DNA of 64,000 bases. Origin: Thermotogota bacterium (GTDB taxonomy: Bacteria; Thermotogota; Thermotogae; Thermotogales; DSM-5069). Positions within the stretch are counted from its first letter, which is position 1. The number at the start of each line of letters is the position of its first letter. Below, in pieces: positions 27,582 through 35,866 of this stretch. The position numbers and the translations under genes are program-made. The notes beneath the pieces were generated by a model that saw only the letters and a program-made list of their open reading frames with translations, had not been told where the DNA came from and did no database searches. The DNA is taken from assembly GCA_029551145.1 (NCBI GenBank), contig JAKPGA010000044.1, positions 1 through 64,000 on the forward strand, given 5' to 3'.

Positions 27582-27607
27582 GAAAGGCTGCCATTCGGCA
27601 GCCTTTC
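27582..27607 (+). terminator. Hairpin terminator-like element after dctP-like gene
   Basis: A perfect 11-pair stem, GAAAGGCTGCC with GGCAGCCTTTC, around loop ATTC begins at the base after the stop codon. The downstream tract is only weakly T-rich, so it may terminate partly and mainly protect the binding-protein mRNA. Confidence 0.7.
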
Positions 27608-27632
27608 AATTATGATCTTGCAGTTTCCTGTC

Positions 27633-27641
27633 TGTTATAAT
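27633..27641 (+). promoter_or_regulatory. Extended -10 promoter before YjdF-like gene
   Basis: TGT-TATAAT, a perfect -10 with the extended TG, ends 18 bases before the GTG start at 27660. It implies a second transcript for the YjdF-like and glycerate kinase genes and makes the in-frame ATG at 27612 unusable from this promoter. Confidence 0.5.
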
Positions 27642-27659
27642 CACCAATGGGGTGAGAAA

Positions 27660-28286
27660 GTGAAGAACAATGCTGATACGCTGAAGAATTCTTTTCGTTC
27701 ACCACTGGATACATGCTTGGTCCTTGCTCTGATAATTCCAGTGATCTTTTCTGCAGTGCAGGTGAAGATCGTCAAAGTCATCGGCTATCTGGTTTTCGTG
27801 TTTGGTGGGATTTCACCCGAACTGTATGAGAAATTGACAGATCAGAGAGTACCTCAGTATTTGAAAAGCCTCCTTAGAAGTCAGGTAGTACTTCACTCGA
27901 TCTTTGGTCAGTATCTTGGTTTATACAATACACTCCCATTTTGGGATAAGTTATTGCACTTTCTCGGTAGTTTCAGCGTAGCGATCTTTTTTTGCTATGT
28001 CTTGTCGAGTGATTCCAAGTTTTGGAAAGCAGAGCTGAGTGAAAAAAGAGCAATTTTCGAGGCATTCTTGCTTGCTAATTTTGCAGGGATTTTGTGGGAG
28101 ATTGCAGAGTTCACCGCAGATGGATTTTTCAGAGTGAATGCGCAACGTGGTCTGAAGGACACGATGTTTGATTTGATCTTCAATCTCATTGGCGCATATG
28201 TTGGGAGCAGATTTTTGTTTAGAACTAATGTGATTCATTCTGAGAGTAGCGATCAGGTGGTGAAAAATGTCAGAAGATCTACTTAG
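27660..28286 (+). CDS. YjdF/DUF2238-like membrane protein
   Basis: A 208-residue membrane protein with about five helices. The segment WDKLLHFLGSF and the later GILWEIAEF plus TMFDLIFNLIGAYVG are the hallmarks of the YjdF/VanZ-related group, where the conserved His, Glu and Asp sit in or near the membrane. Start GTG 27660 follows GGGGTGAG; an ATG at 27612 is upstream of the likely promoter. The last 20 bases overlap the glycerate kinase gene. Function of the family is unknown. Confidence 0.75.
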   Translation: MKNNADTLKNSFRSPLDTCLVLALIIPVIFSAVQVKIVKVIGYLVFVFGGISPELYEKLTDQRVPQYLKSLLRSQVVLHSIFGQYLGLYNTLPFWDKLLHFLGSFSVAIFFCYVLSSDSKFWKAELSEKRAIFEAFLLANFAGILWEIAEFTADGFFRVNAQRGLKDTMFDLIFNLIGAYVGSRFLFRTNVIHSESSDQVVKNVRRST

Positions 28287-29523
28287 GAAAGATGCAATCC
28301 AAATAGTGAATAGAACTATCGAGTATGTTTTGCCCGACAAGGCAGTCGAAAGAATTCTCAAACAGATCGACATAGGTGAAAACGTAACAATTGTTGCCAT
28401 TGGTAAAGCCGCGTGGAGAATGGCGATGAGTGCGAAAGAAGTATTAGGTGAAAGGGTGGTAAGAGGAATCGTCGTCACCAAGTATGGCCACAGTCAAGGA
28501 AAAATAGACGGTATTGAGATCTACGAAGCAGGACATCCTGTGCCTGATCAAAACACAATCGTGGCGACCGAAAGGGTTCTGCGAACAGTACAGGGTTTGA
28601 CTGACAAAGACACCGTCTTGTTCTTAGTATCTGGTGGTGGATCTGCCTTGTTTGAGAAACCAAAGGGTAATGTCACCTTGCAACAGCTCCAAGACCTGAC
28701 CGAACAACTTTTGAGAAGTGGCGCAGATATCCTTGAGATAAATGCGGTCAGAAAGCATCTTTCTCAGGTAAAGGGTGGAAGATTTGCTCAGTGGGTATAT
28801 CCCGCAAGAATTGTTTCATTGATTCTTTCAGATGTTCTCCAAGACAGACTCGATACTATTGCTTCAGGGCCAGCATGGCCTGATTCAACAACCAGTCAAG
28901 ACGCTTTGAAGATCATTGAACGACACGGAATACAAGTAGATGAAGTAATAATGAGAGAACTTCAGGAAGAAACACCAAAGGAACTTTTCAATGTTCAAAG
29001 TTATGTGATAGGAAGTGTCAGAGTAGCCTGCGAAAAGGCAGCACAGATTGCAACGCAGCTTGGATATAACACGATGATACTGACAACTGCACTCACATGC
29101 GAAGCGAAGGAAGCAGGTAAATTCATAGCATCTATTGCCAAGGAAGTACGCGAGAATAACAGACCAGTTTGTAGACCAGCAGCCTTGATCTTGGGTGGAG
29201 AAACTGTGGTTCATGTGAAGGGAACAGGAAAGGGTGGAAGAAACCAAGAATTAGCACTTTCTGCAGCAATTGAAATAGACGGTTTTGACAAGATTGTAAT
29301 TTGTGCTGTTGGAACCGATGGTACCGATGGTCCCACCGATGCAGCGGGTGGCATTGTTGATGGTACCACCTGTGAGAGAATGAGTTCGACTGATATCGAC
29401 CCACTGAAGATGTTGTTGAACAATGATTCCTACACTGCATTGAAGGCAATCGGAGACCTTCTGGTTACGGGCCCCACAGGAACGAATGTCAATGACTTAA
29501 TCATCGTTTTGATCGGACTTTAA
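28267..29523 (+). CDS. Glycerate 2-kinase (MOFRL family)
   Basis: Phosphorylates D-glycerate to 2-phosphoglycerate, feeding lower glycolysis. The 418-residue protein has the N-terminal GckA domain with AIGKAAWRMA, the GHPVPDQNT and LFLVSGGGSALFEKP motifs, then a C-terminal MOFRL domain with LILGGETVVHVKG and GGRNQELAL, followed by GTDGTDGPTDAAGG. T. maritima has an orthologue. Its ATG lies inside the 3' end of the YjdF-like gene. The location after a transporter and oxidoreductase suggests that glycerate is an end product of the imported compound's breakdown. Confidence 0.95.
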   Translation: MSEDLLRKDAIQIVNRTIEYVLPDKAVERILKQIDIGENVTIVAIGKAAWRMAMSAKEVLGERVVRGIVVTKYGHSQGKIDGIEIYEAGHPVPDQNTIVATERVLRTVQGLTDKDTVLFLVSGGGSALFEKPKGNVTLQQLQDLTEQLLRSGADILEINAVRKHLSQVKGGRFAQWVYPARIVSLILSDVLQDRLDTIASGPAWPDSTTSQDALKIIERHGIQVDEVIMRELQEETPKELFNVQSYVIGSVRVACEKAAQIATQLGYNTMILTTALTCEAKEAGKFIASIAKEVRENNRPVCRPAALILGGETVVHVKGTGKGGRNQELALSAAIEIDGFDKIVICAVGTDGTDGPTDAAGGIVDGTTCERMSSTDIDPLKMLLNNDSYTALKAIGDLLVTGPTGTNVNDLIIVLIGL

Positions 29524-29659
29524 CGCTTGAGGTACCTTTCCTGCAAAATCACAGGTCTCTAATGATTTTTTAATCTGCAGAAGTGATAAGTAAAAAAACA
29601 CAACAATTTCCACCAAGGGGGTGGGTTCATCGTACACTATATTGAGATCCTTTTTTGAT

Positions 29660-29688
29660 TAAGGCGTATGTTCTCGCCTTACTTTTTT
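29660..29688 (+). terminator. Rho-independent terminator after glycerate kinase
   Basis: TAAGGCG (29660-29666) pairs with CGCCTTA (29675-29681) over an eight-base loop and is followed by CTTTTTT. It lies about 140 bases past the kinase stop; the gap holds no gene. Confidence 0.72.
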
Positions 29689-29767
29689 GTTGTTGATATC
29701 ACTAATTGAGATGATGAGACCTGTCGAAAAAAGTGAATCAGAGAAGATTTAGTTAATTCACGAAGGA

Positions 29768-30097
29768 TCAATTACCTTTTTCCTGAATTTTCTTCTTAAC
29801 ATTTTCCGTTGTTTTTGTCATTGCCTTGATCAACAGGAAGACGACAAACGCCACTATGAGAAAATCAATACCAGCCGATATAACCTTTCCCCAGTATATT
29901 GCTTTATACTGTAGTTGCTCGATCGATTCGATCTTTGCCGCTCTGAGTGCGGGTTGGAAGATCAAAGGCATCAAAAGATCATTCACCAGTGAACTCACGA
30001 ACTGATTCAACTTTCCACCGATGATTATAGCTACAGCCAAGCCGATGACATTGTACTGCTTTAAAAAAGCCATGAATTCCTTGAGAACCTTCCCCAC
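29768..30097 (-). CDS. mscL: Large-conductance mechanosensitive channel MscL
   Basis: An emergency release channel opened by membrane tension during osmotic downshock. The protein is 109 residues: first helix with NVIGLAVAIIIGGKLNQFVSSLVNDLLMPL (the pore-lining VAIIIGG part), a short loop, and a second helix (DFLIVAFVVFLLIKAM), then a charged C-terminal bundle. It is at the short end of the family because the loop is brief. GTG 30097 has GGGGG seven bases upstream. It appears to be transcribed alone. Confidence 0.95.
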   Translation of the reverse strand: MGKVLKEFMAFLKQYNVIGLAVAIIIGGKLNQFVSSLVNDLLMPLIFQPALRAAKIESIEQLQYKAIYWGKVISAGIDFLIVAFVVFLLIKAMTKTTENVKKKIQEKGN

Positions 30098-30117
30098 AAG
30101 ATCGCCCCCTTAAATTG

Positions 30118-30126
30118 AGTATACCA
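30118..30126 (-). promoter_or_regulatory. Extended -10 promoter for mscL
   Basis: Reading leftward, TGG-TATACT ends about 20 bases before the mscL start and sits just past the stop of the aldehyde oxidoreductase gene, so mscL can be transcribed separately. No clear -35 is seen. Confidence 0.45.
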
Positions 30127-30139
30127 CTATATGTTAAGA

Positions 30140-31903
30140 TTATGCGATTTGTTCTTTAGCAATCTGTTTATCCTGTGAAATCAGCCTTTCGTAGATCTCT
30201 ATTCTTTCTTTGAAATCCTCAGTTGTCATCATTCCCCTGCCTGTGTAGACCTTAGTAAGTTTCCCTGGCAGATTCAGATTCGAAAAATCAAAACCGAGTC
30301 TTTCTTTAAGAACATATTTCATTCCATGAATGAGTCGCGAAGCCTTACTGAGCCACTGCAGATCTACATCATACCCAAGAAGTTTCAAACCTTTTTCAAC
30401 GACATTTGGTGTATACGTACCTCTTGCAAAAAGGCATGTGACAAGAGAGTTTGTCACCATTCTCCAAAGTGATTCTTCATACATCATCCGTACTTCTTTT
30501 TCTATGTCCTGCTGTCTTCCCAGAAACTTTTGATCTACGCTGTACCCAGCACAGTCCAAGTGAGAATGTCTTACGCCAACCGCATAGCCGACGAACGCAT
30601 TTGGTCCTGTCATATAACCAGGTGCTTCGTTTCTATTGAAGTGCATTGCAAATTCTTCGCCACCGTATTTCTTTGCGCAATAATACACTCCTCTTTCAAG
30701 GTCTCTGTAAAACTCGTTTGTACCTGACGCTATATGTTCCAGAGCACTCAGATACGTCTGGCTATCGCCGAAACTCAACGCAAGATTCTCGGTGTGTGAA
30801 AGACCGATTATCCCTTTCTGAAAGGCTTCAGTTGCCCATGCCAGTACAACACCGATACTTATCGCGTCCCATCCTTGCCTTTCGATAAACTGTAGTAGTT
30901 TGAGAATCTCGTCTGCACGTGAAATACTCAGATTTGAACCTATTGAATAGATCAGTTCATGGTCATAAGAAACCTTTATTGTTTTGTACATATGTGGATC
31001 TGCGAAAAGCTCTCTGAGTGTAGCGACGTGAATACATCCTATTGGGCAGTGTGAACAGGATATCTGTTGGGCGAGAAAGTTTTCTGCGAAAAATTCCCCA
31101 CTGATCCTCTCGGCACTCTCAAAGAACCCCTGCGAAAAATTCCGCGTTGGCAAACTGTGTATCTTTGAAAGTGGAATGACGTTGACCGATGTGCCAAGAT
31201 CTCTGTATTTGTAGGTATTTTCTGAGAAAGCAAGATCTTTGAAAAGTTCATTGTAGAAAGCCTGATATTCCTTCTTGTTGGTGATAGGAGCATATCGATT
31301 TCCAGATATGACAATGGCTTTCAGGTTTTTTGATCCAAATACGGCACCGAGCCCAAGTCTCCCAAAATGCCTTGAAGCATCCACAGTAACAGATGAGATC
31401 GGTGAAAGCCTTTCTCCGGCGGGTCCTATCCTGAGTATGCTCTTTTTGCCTTTTCTACTGTCTTCTTTTTCGCGGAGAATTCTTTCTACTGAGAGTGCAC
31501 TTCGTCCCCACAGAGAACGGCAAGGTATCAAATTCACCTGTTCGTTGTCTATCGAAAGATAGACAGGTTTTTCAGCTTTGCCTGTTATCTTGATCACATG
31601 AAACCCGGCTGCAAACATAGCCATTGAGAGCCTCCCACCCGCATGTGATTCGCCAAGATCACCCGTTAACGGAGATTTGAAAATCGCTATGGTTTTCGAG
31701 GCACTGGGGAAATAGCTGTTGAAGGGACCTATTCCAAAATAGATGGGTGCTTGTGGTGAGAGAGGATCGAGTTCTTTAGTCAACTCTTTGATGGCAAGAT
31801 AAGTCAAAACTCCTGTGCCGCCTATGAATTTTGAAAAGAGTTCTGAAATGTCTATAACCTTTGTCTCTCCAGTCTTCAGATTTATCTCAAGCATTCTGTA
31901 CAT
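30140..31903 (-). CDS. aor: Tungsten-containing aldehyde:ferredoxin oxidoreductase
   Basis: Oxidises aldehydes to acids with ferredoxin, using a tungsten bis-pterin site and one [4Fe-4S] cluster. The 587-residue protein shows KFIGGTGVLTYLA near the start, GPFNSYFPSASKT, a pterin-binding HFGRLGLGAVFGSKNLKAIVI block, the three cluster cysteines in CSHCPIGC and a later candidate fourth Cys (VTCLF). It starts at ATG 31903 behind AGGTGAGG and overlaps the upstream polyferredoxin gene by 17 bases. The substrate is unknown. No tungsten transport or pterin genes are nearby. Confidence 0.94.
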   Translation of the reverse strand: MYRMLEINLKTGETKVIDISELFSKFIGGTGVLTYLAIKELTKELDPLSPQAPIYFGIGPFNSYFPSASKTIAIFKSPLTGDLGESHAGGRLSMAMFAAGFHVIKITGKAEKPVYLSIDNEQVNLIPCRSLWGRSALSVERILREKEDSRKGKKSILRIGPAGERLSPISSVTVDASRHFGRLGLGAVFGSKNLKAIVISGNRYAPITNKKEYQAFYNELFKDLAFSENTYKYRDLGTSVNVIPLSKIHSLPTRNFSQGFFESAERISGEFFAENFLAQQISCSHCPIGCIHVATLRELFADPHMYKTIKVSYDHELIYSIGSNLSISRADEILKLLQFIERQGWDAISIGVVLAWATEAFQKGIIGLSHTENLALSFGDSQTYLSALEHIASGTNEFYRDLERGVYYCAKKYGGEEFAMHFNRNEAPGYMTGPNAFVGYAVGVRHSHLDCAGYSVDQKFLGRQQDIEKEVRMMYEESLWRMVTNSLVTCLFARGTYTPNVVEKGLKLLGYDVDLQWLSKASRLIHGMKYVLKERLGFDFSNLNLPGKLTKVYTGRGMMTTEDFKERIEIYERLISQDKQIAKEQIA

Positions 31904-32315
31904 TGATCCTCACCTCTGACATCTGTAGCACATTTGTCGGACAGTACATAACACAGATTCCACAGTGCAGACACGGTAAGGGCAGTTTTGTTTCCTCATC
32001 CCACTGCAATGCACTCGCACTGCAGGCTCTAACACATTTCATACAGTGAGTACATTTTTCCTTATCCAGTTCAACCCCATAACCTCTTTTTGAAACCTTC
32101 AATGCGCTGGTAGGGCAAACCTGAGCGCACTCTGGATCAAGGCAACCTTGGCAAACCCTAACCGAGAAAGCACCTTCGATTCCCGGGTAGTTTTTCACTC
32201 TCATTGCGGCCTTCTCTATACCAATGATGTTGTGCCATGCCCTACTGCACGCATACATGCAAGAATAACAACCTATGCACCTTTCTCTGTCCTTAACGAC
32301 AAGTTTTTTATTCAT
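31887..32315 (-). CDS. Polyferredoxin with four [4Fe-4S] motifs, AOR partner
   Basis: A 142-residue iron-sulfur electron carrier. Four complete cluster motifs are seen in order: CIGCYSCMYAC, CQGCLDPECAQVCP, CTHCMKCVRAC and CLHCGICVMYC, giving 16 cysteines. It resembles the small electron-transfer subunits that accompany aldehyde oxidoreductases. The open frame continues upstream to 32543, but ATG 32315 with GGGGGT is clearly the start; the upstream part lies in the divergent promoter region. The gene overlaps aor, so the two are coupled. Confidence 0.92.
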   Translation of the reverse strand: MNKKLVVKDRERCIGCYSCMYACSRAWHNIIGIEKAAMRVKNYPGIEGAFSVRVCQGCLDPECAQVCPTSALKVSKRGYGVELDKEKCTHCMKCVRACSASALQWDEETKLPLPCLHCGICVMYCPTNVLQMSEVRINVQNA

Positions 32316-32406
32316 CGTGATACCCCCATCTGAATCAACTATATCACTCTTTGGACATGATGGATCGAATTTGAGAAAAAACGTGGAACAAATAACCATT
32401 TGAGTT

Positions 32407-32415
32407 TGGTATAAA
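32407..32415 (+). promoter_or_regulatory. Extended -10 promoter before DUF1576-like gene
   Basis: TGG-TATAAA ends 29 bases before the ATG at 32445, followed by an AAGGGGG ribosome site. No strong -35 is present. Confidence 0.45.
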
Positions 32416-32444
32416 TGAGATAGAAAAACAAAAGGGGGTCTTGT

Positions 32445-33692
32445 ATGGAGAGAAAATTCCTGAGGCGCGTTTTTCTCTATTCGGTTGGCTTTTTTTTCAT
32501 ACTCTTTGGACTTTTGACTGGTGGACTCTGGCATCCAGTTCAATTGTGGAGAAATCTCGTAGAAATCGTGACCGTGCCTGATTACTTACTGACTGATTAC
32601 ATCGAAATAGGTGGCATTTCTGGTGCTTTTGTTAACTCGGGTTTGTTGATGGTTATCTTCACCTTCTTGCTTCAATTACTGAAACTTCCGGTTACTGGAC
32701 TGTCTTTTGCATGCGTGCTCACCGTTGGTGGTTTTGCGCTCTTTGGCAAGAATATTTTCAATGTGTGGCCCATACTTTTGGGAGTCTTTCTTTACTCACG
32801 ATATAGAGGTGAACCGTTTTCAAGGTATATCTATGTGTCGTATTTTGGAACAGCTATAGCACCACTTGTGACACAGCTTGCCTTTTTCTTGCCAGTCAGC
32901 GGGCTGAAGCAGGTGATACTGTCATATGTCGTTGCAGTTGTAATTGGGTTCTTCTTGACCGATCTGGCCGCTCATTTCTTGACGGCACACAAGGGCTATA
33001 ATTTGTACAATGTGGGCTTCACGTGTGGAATGATTGGCATGATCGCGGCAGCTTTCATGAGAACTTACGGGTATGAGATACCTTCCAGAAAAGTCTGGTC
33101 AAGTGGGAACAATCTTCTGCTGTCAGTCTTCATGTTTTTGATCTTCTTCCTCCTAACATATTACGGCTGGAAATTGAATGGTAGATCATTCAAGGGTTAC
33201 AAGAAACTGATGAAACACTCCGGCAGACTTGTGAGTGATTTCATCATTTTGGAAGGCTTCCCAATAACGCTTATCAACATGGGAGTAATGGGATTTGTGA
33301 TGACTTTGTACGTAATCGTGACTGGAAATCAACTCAACGGTCCAACGATTGGTGGCATTATGACAGTCGTAGGTTTCGCGGCATTTGGAAAACATCCGAA
33401 AAATGTGTTGCCAATCTTGATAGGTGTCACAATCAGTGCTGTGACCAATAAGTATGCTCTGAATGAACCAAACAACATCTTAGCGGCACTCTTTGGGACA
33501 ACTCTCGCACCGATCGCAGGCGAATTTGGTCCAATATGGGGTGTAATAGCAGGTTTTGTACACACCGCAGTGGTGAACAATGTAGGATTTCTGCATGGAG
33601 GGCTCAATCTTTATAATAACGGCTTTGCAGGAGGGCTTGTTGCCATGTTCTTGGTGCCGCTCATCCGTGTTCTGAGCAAGGAGGGAAAATAG
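32445..33692 (+). CDS. DUF1576-like polytopic membrane protein
   Basis: A 415-residue protein with ten or more predicted membrane helices. It has an internal two-fold repeat: KGYNLYNVGFTCGM in the middle matches GGLNLYNNGFAGGL near the end, and TVGGFALFGKNIFNVWPIL matches VVGFAAFGKHPKNVLPIL. Such inverted or tandem repeats are typical of transporters. I associate this pattern with DUF1576, but from memory. It is divergent from the aor operon and four bases ahead of a small partner gene. Substrate is unknown. Confidence 0.78.
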   Translation: MERKFLRRVFLYSVGFFFILFGLLTGGLWHPVQLWRNLVEIVTVPDYLLTDYIEIGGISGAFVNSGLLMVIFTFLLQLLKLPVTGLSFACVLTVGGFALFGKNIFNVWPILLGVFLYSRYRGEPFSRYIYVSYFGTAIAPLVTQLAFFLPVSGLKQVILSYVVAVVIGFFLTDLAAHFLTAHKGYNLYNVGFTCGMIGMIAAAFMRTYGYEIPSRKVWSSGNNLLLSVFMFLIFFLLTYYGWKLNGRSFKGYKKLMKHSGRLVSDFIILEGFPITLINMGVMGFVMTLYVIVTGNQLNGPTIGGIMTVVGFAAFGKHPKNVLPILIGVTISAVTNKYALNEPNNILAALFGTTLAPIAGEFGPIWGVIAGFVHTAVVNNVGFLHGGLNLYNNGFAGGLVAMFLVPLIRVLSKEGK

Positions 33693-33696
33693 AACT

Positions 33697-34044
33697 ATGC
33701 CAAGAAGAATCGAAATTCTCACCAAACTGTCAGCGCAATTGATGAGATTCTTGTTTTCAAGATCTGCTGAGAACTTAACCATTGATGTAAATAGTTCAAA
33801 AGATCAGATCTCTGTTCTGATAAAATCTACCGTCAAACTGACTGAAAAGGATGTAGAACTTCTTGAGGGTTATCTGAGAGTGGAAAGCCATGAAGAAATG
33901 GCATACTACTATCTACCACTTGCAGGTGAATACGGCTCTGATGAGGATCTAATGCTCATTTCGATGTTAGTGAATTCGGTCGAGATCAATTATGATAAAG
34001 AAAAATCATCATTGAGAATAGGTTTTGTTATTCGTTCGCAATGA
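33697..34044 (+). CDS. Small hypothetical protein cotranscribed with DUF1576-like gene
   Basis: A 115-residue soluble protein with no motif I recognise. The N-terminal half is basic and helical; the middle is acidic (EESHEEMAYYY-like region) and the end has two beta strands. It starts at ATG 33697, four bases after the membrane protein stop, with GGAGGG in the preceding gene's end. The tight spacing suggests a regulatory or accessory role for the membrane protein. Confidence 0.65.
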   Translation: MPRRIEILTKLSAQLMRFLFSRSAENLTIDVNSSKDQISVLIKSTVKLTEKDVELLEGYLRVESHEEMAYYYLPLAGEYGSDEDLMLISMLVNSVEINYDKEKSSLRIGFVIRSQ

Positions 34045-34091
34045 GGTGCGACTGCCTTGATTTATGAATTTGGTTGGCATCAGCGTCCCTG

Positions 34092-34922
34092 TCATTTTTC
34101 TTCTTTCATGCTGAAGCCTTCCATGAATGTCTTTTGAAAGATGAGCAACATGGCCAAAGGCGGTAACATTGCCATTATTGTCCCTGCCATTATTATGTTC
34201 CAATCGGCAGCCTGAGCTTCAGATGCCAAGAGTATCTTTATACCTATCTGTACCACTCTCATCTCTTTTGTTGTGGTGATCACAAGTGGCCACAGATACT
34301 CATTCCATATGTAGTTGAACTCTATCAAGAAAAGAGCTCCCATGTTGGTCTTGGAAAGTGGGACCAAGATATGCCATAAGAATCTCATTGGTCCCGCACC
34401 ATCTATCCTTGCGGCATCAGCAAGTGATGACGGGACTGTGAGGAAGAGTTGCCTGAACAAAAGTGTACCCGTTGCGCTGGCAAAGAATGGTATTGTCAGT
34501 GCATAATAAGTGTTAACCCAGCCAAAAGTTTTCATCATGTCGTATGTTGGTAAGAGTCTCACCGGGAGTGGTAACATGTGAGTTATCAAGATCAGTCCAA
34601 AGAACAAGTACTTTCCTCTAAAATCACCAAAATATGTGAAAGCGAAAGCTGCGAAGATCGAGAAACATATCTTTGCCACAGCAACTACAGTTGCAGTAAA
34701 GGCGCTGTTGAACATCAATCGTCCCATTCCCGCGTTCTTCCATGCTTGCTTCATATTTTCAAACAAGTGACTACTGGGTATGAACCTTGGGGGATAACTG
34801 TAAGATTCTGTTGAATTCAATGTTGCCATGACAAATGCGTAGTAGATTGGAAACATCACTACCAGAGTTAGAATTGTTAGGACCGTGTACACTTGAATTT
34901 TCTGCTTTTTGTATGTTTTCAT
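34092..34922 (-). CDS. Sugar ABC transporter permease, MalG/UgpE type
   Basis: One of two permeases of a family-1 sugar importer. The 276-residue protein has six helices and the inner-membrane EAA motif AARIDGAGPMRFLWHILVPL that docks the ATPase. The open frame starts far upstream, but ATG 34922 with AGGTGA gives the normal N-terminus (MKTYKKQKIQ). It ends the operon. No ATPase of the MalK/UgpC type is encoded beside it, so a shared ATPase elsewhere must power it. Confidence 0.92.
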   Translation of the reverse strand: MKTYKKQKIQVYTVLTILTLVVMFPIYYAFVMATLNSTESYSYPPRFIPSSHLFENMKQAWKNAGMGRLMFNSAFTATVVAVAKICFSIFAAFAFTYFGDFRGKYLFFGLILITHMLPLPVRLLPTYDMMKTFGWVNTYYALTIPFFASATGTLLFRQLFLTVPSSLADAARIDGAGPMRFLWHILVPLSKTNMGALFLIEFNYIWNEYLWPLVITTTKEMRVVQIGIKILLASEAQAADWNIIMAGTIMAMLPPLAMLLIFQKTFMEGFSMKEEK

Positions 34923-34932
34923 GCACATCACC

Positions 34933-35814
34933 TTAGCCGTAGAAAACCTTTTGCTGGGTATATCTAAACTGTAGAACTGTGAGTATCGTAACAAAGATGA
35001 AAAGCACAACAGATTGTGCCGATGCAAAACCGATATCTATTGCTATGAAACCATCTCTGTAAAGTTTGTAGACCAGTATCTCTGTCGCGTTACCTGGCCC
35101 CCCCTTTGTCATGATGTCTATCAGTCCAAAGACTTCAAAGAAGGCGTATAACATGTTCATTATCAGCAAAAAGAAGGTCATAGGCGAAAGCAACGGCAGG
35201 GTCACCTTGACAAACCTTTTGATTCCATTGGCACCATCTATAGCAGCAGCCTCCAGTAACTCGTTGGGCACTGCCTGCAGTCCAGCAAGATAGAATATGA
35301 TGTTGTATCCCATCATCTTCCAGACAGCAGCGATGATCACGATGGCCAAAGCAAGGTTTCCATCGTTCATCCAATTTATCGCTTTGCCGGTGAGCAATTT
35401 GACAAGATAGACGACAGGACCTGTAGCCGGGTTGAACATCAAAGCCCAGACGGTACCTGCTATTGCAGGTGAAATGGCATAGGTCCAGATGAAAAAGGTC
35501 CTGTAGATAGTCATTCCTCTCAGCCTTTGATTGAGCAGTGCAGCGACAATTACGCAGAATATAAGACCTATCACAACGACAGACCCAGCAAAGATCAGTG
35601 TTCTTATCAAACTGTCAACATATGACGGTGAATTGAAAAGCCTTGAGAAATTTCCAAAACCAACGAAAATGCGACGATCACCAAAGGGCGATACCCTGAA
35701 AAAACTCTGATATATCGATCGAATTGTTGGTATCAGAAAAAATATCACAATTACCGTTATCGATGGTATCAATAGAATATATGGCATGACTCTGTTTGGG
35801 AACTTACTGTGCAC
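34933..35814 (-). CDS. Sugar ABC transporter permease, MalF/UgpA type
   Basis: The second permease of the same importer, 293 residues with six helices and the EAA motif EAAAIDGANGIKRFVKVTLPLL. The N-terminus PYILLIPSITVIVIFFLIPTI is typical of UgpA-like proteins. It starts at GTG 35814, after the hairpin that follows the binding-protein gene, and ends 10 bases before the MalG-like start. Confidence 0.93.
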   Translation of the reverse strand: MHSKFPNRVMPYILLIPSITVIVIFFLIPTIRSIYQSFFRVSPFGDRRIFVGFGNFSRLFNSPSYVDSLIRTLIFAGSVVVIGLIFCVIVAALLNQRLRGMTIYRTFFIWTYAISPAIAGTVWALMFNPATGPVVYLVKLLTGKAINWMNDGNLALAIVIIAAVWKMMGYNIIFYLAGLQAVPNELLEAAAIDGANGIKRFVKVTLPLLSPMTFFLLIMNMLYAFFEVFGLIDIMTKGGPGNATEILVYKLYRDGFIAIDIGFASAQSVVLFIFVTILTVLQFRYTQQKVFYG

Positions 35815-35838
35815 TCAGATCACCGTCCATTTTGAATC

Positions 35839-35859
35839 AAAAAGGGGGCTTTTGCCCCC
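35839..35859 (-). terminator. Terminator or attenuator after family-1 binding protein gene
   Basis: On the minus strand GGGGGC pairs with GCCCCC over loop AAAA and is followed by TTTTT, a compact intrinsic terminator shape seven bases past the binding-protein stop. The permeases lie just beyond, so it probably limits rather than stops readthrough. Confidence 0.75.
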
Positions 35860-35866
35860 CAGTATA

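Noticed and set aside
32316-32543. Upstream extension of the polyferredoxin frame
   Set aside because: It runs through the divergent promoter region; ATG 32315 has a strong ribosome site and starts right before the first cluster motif.
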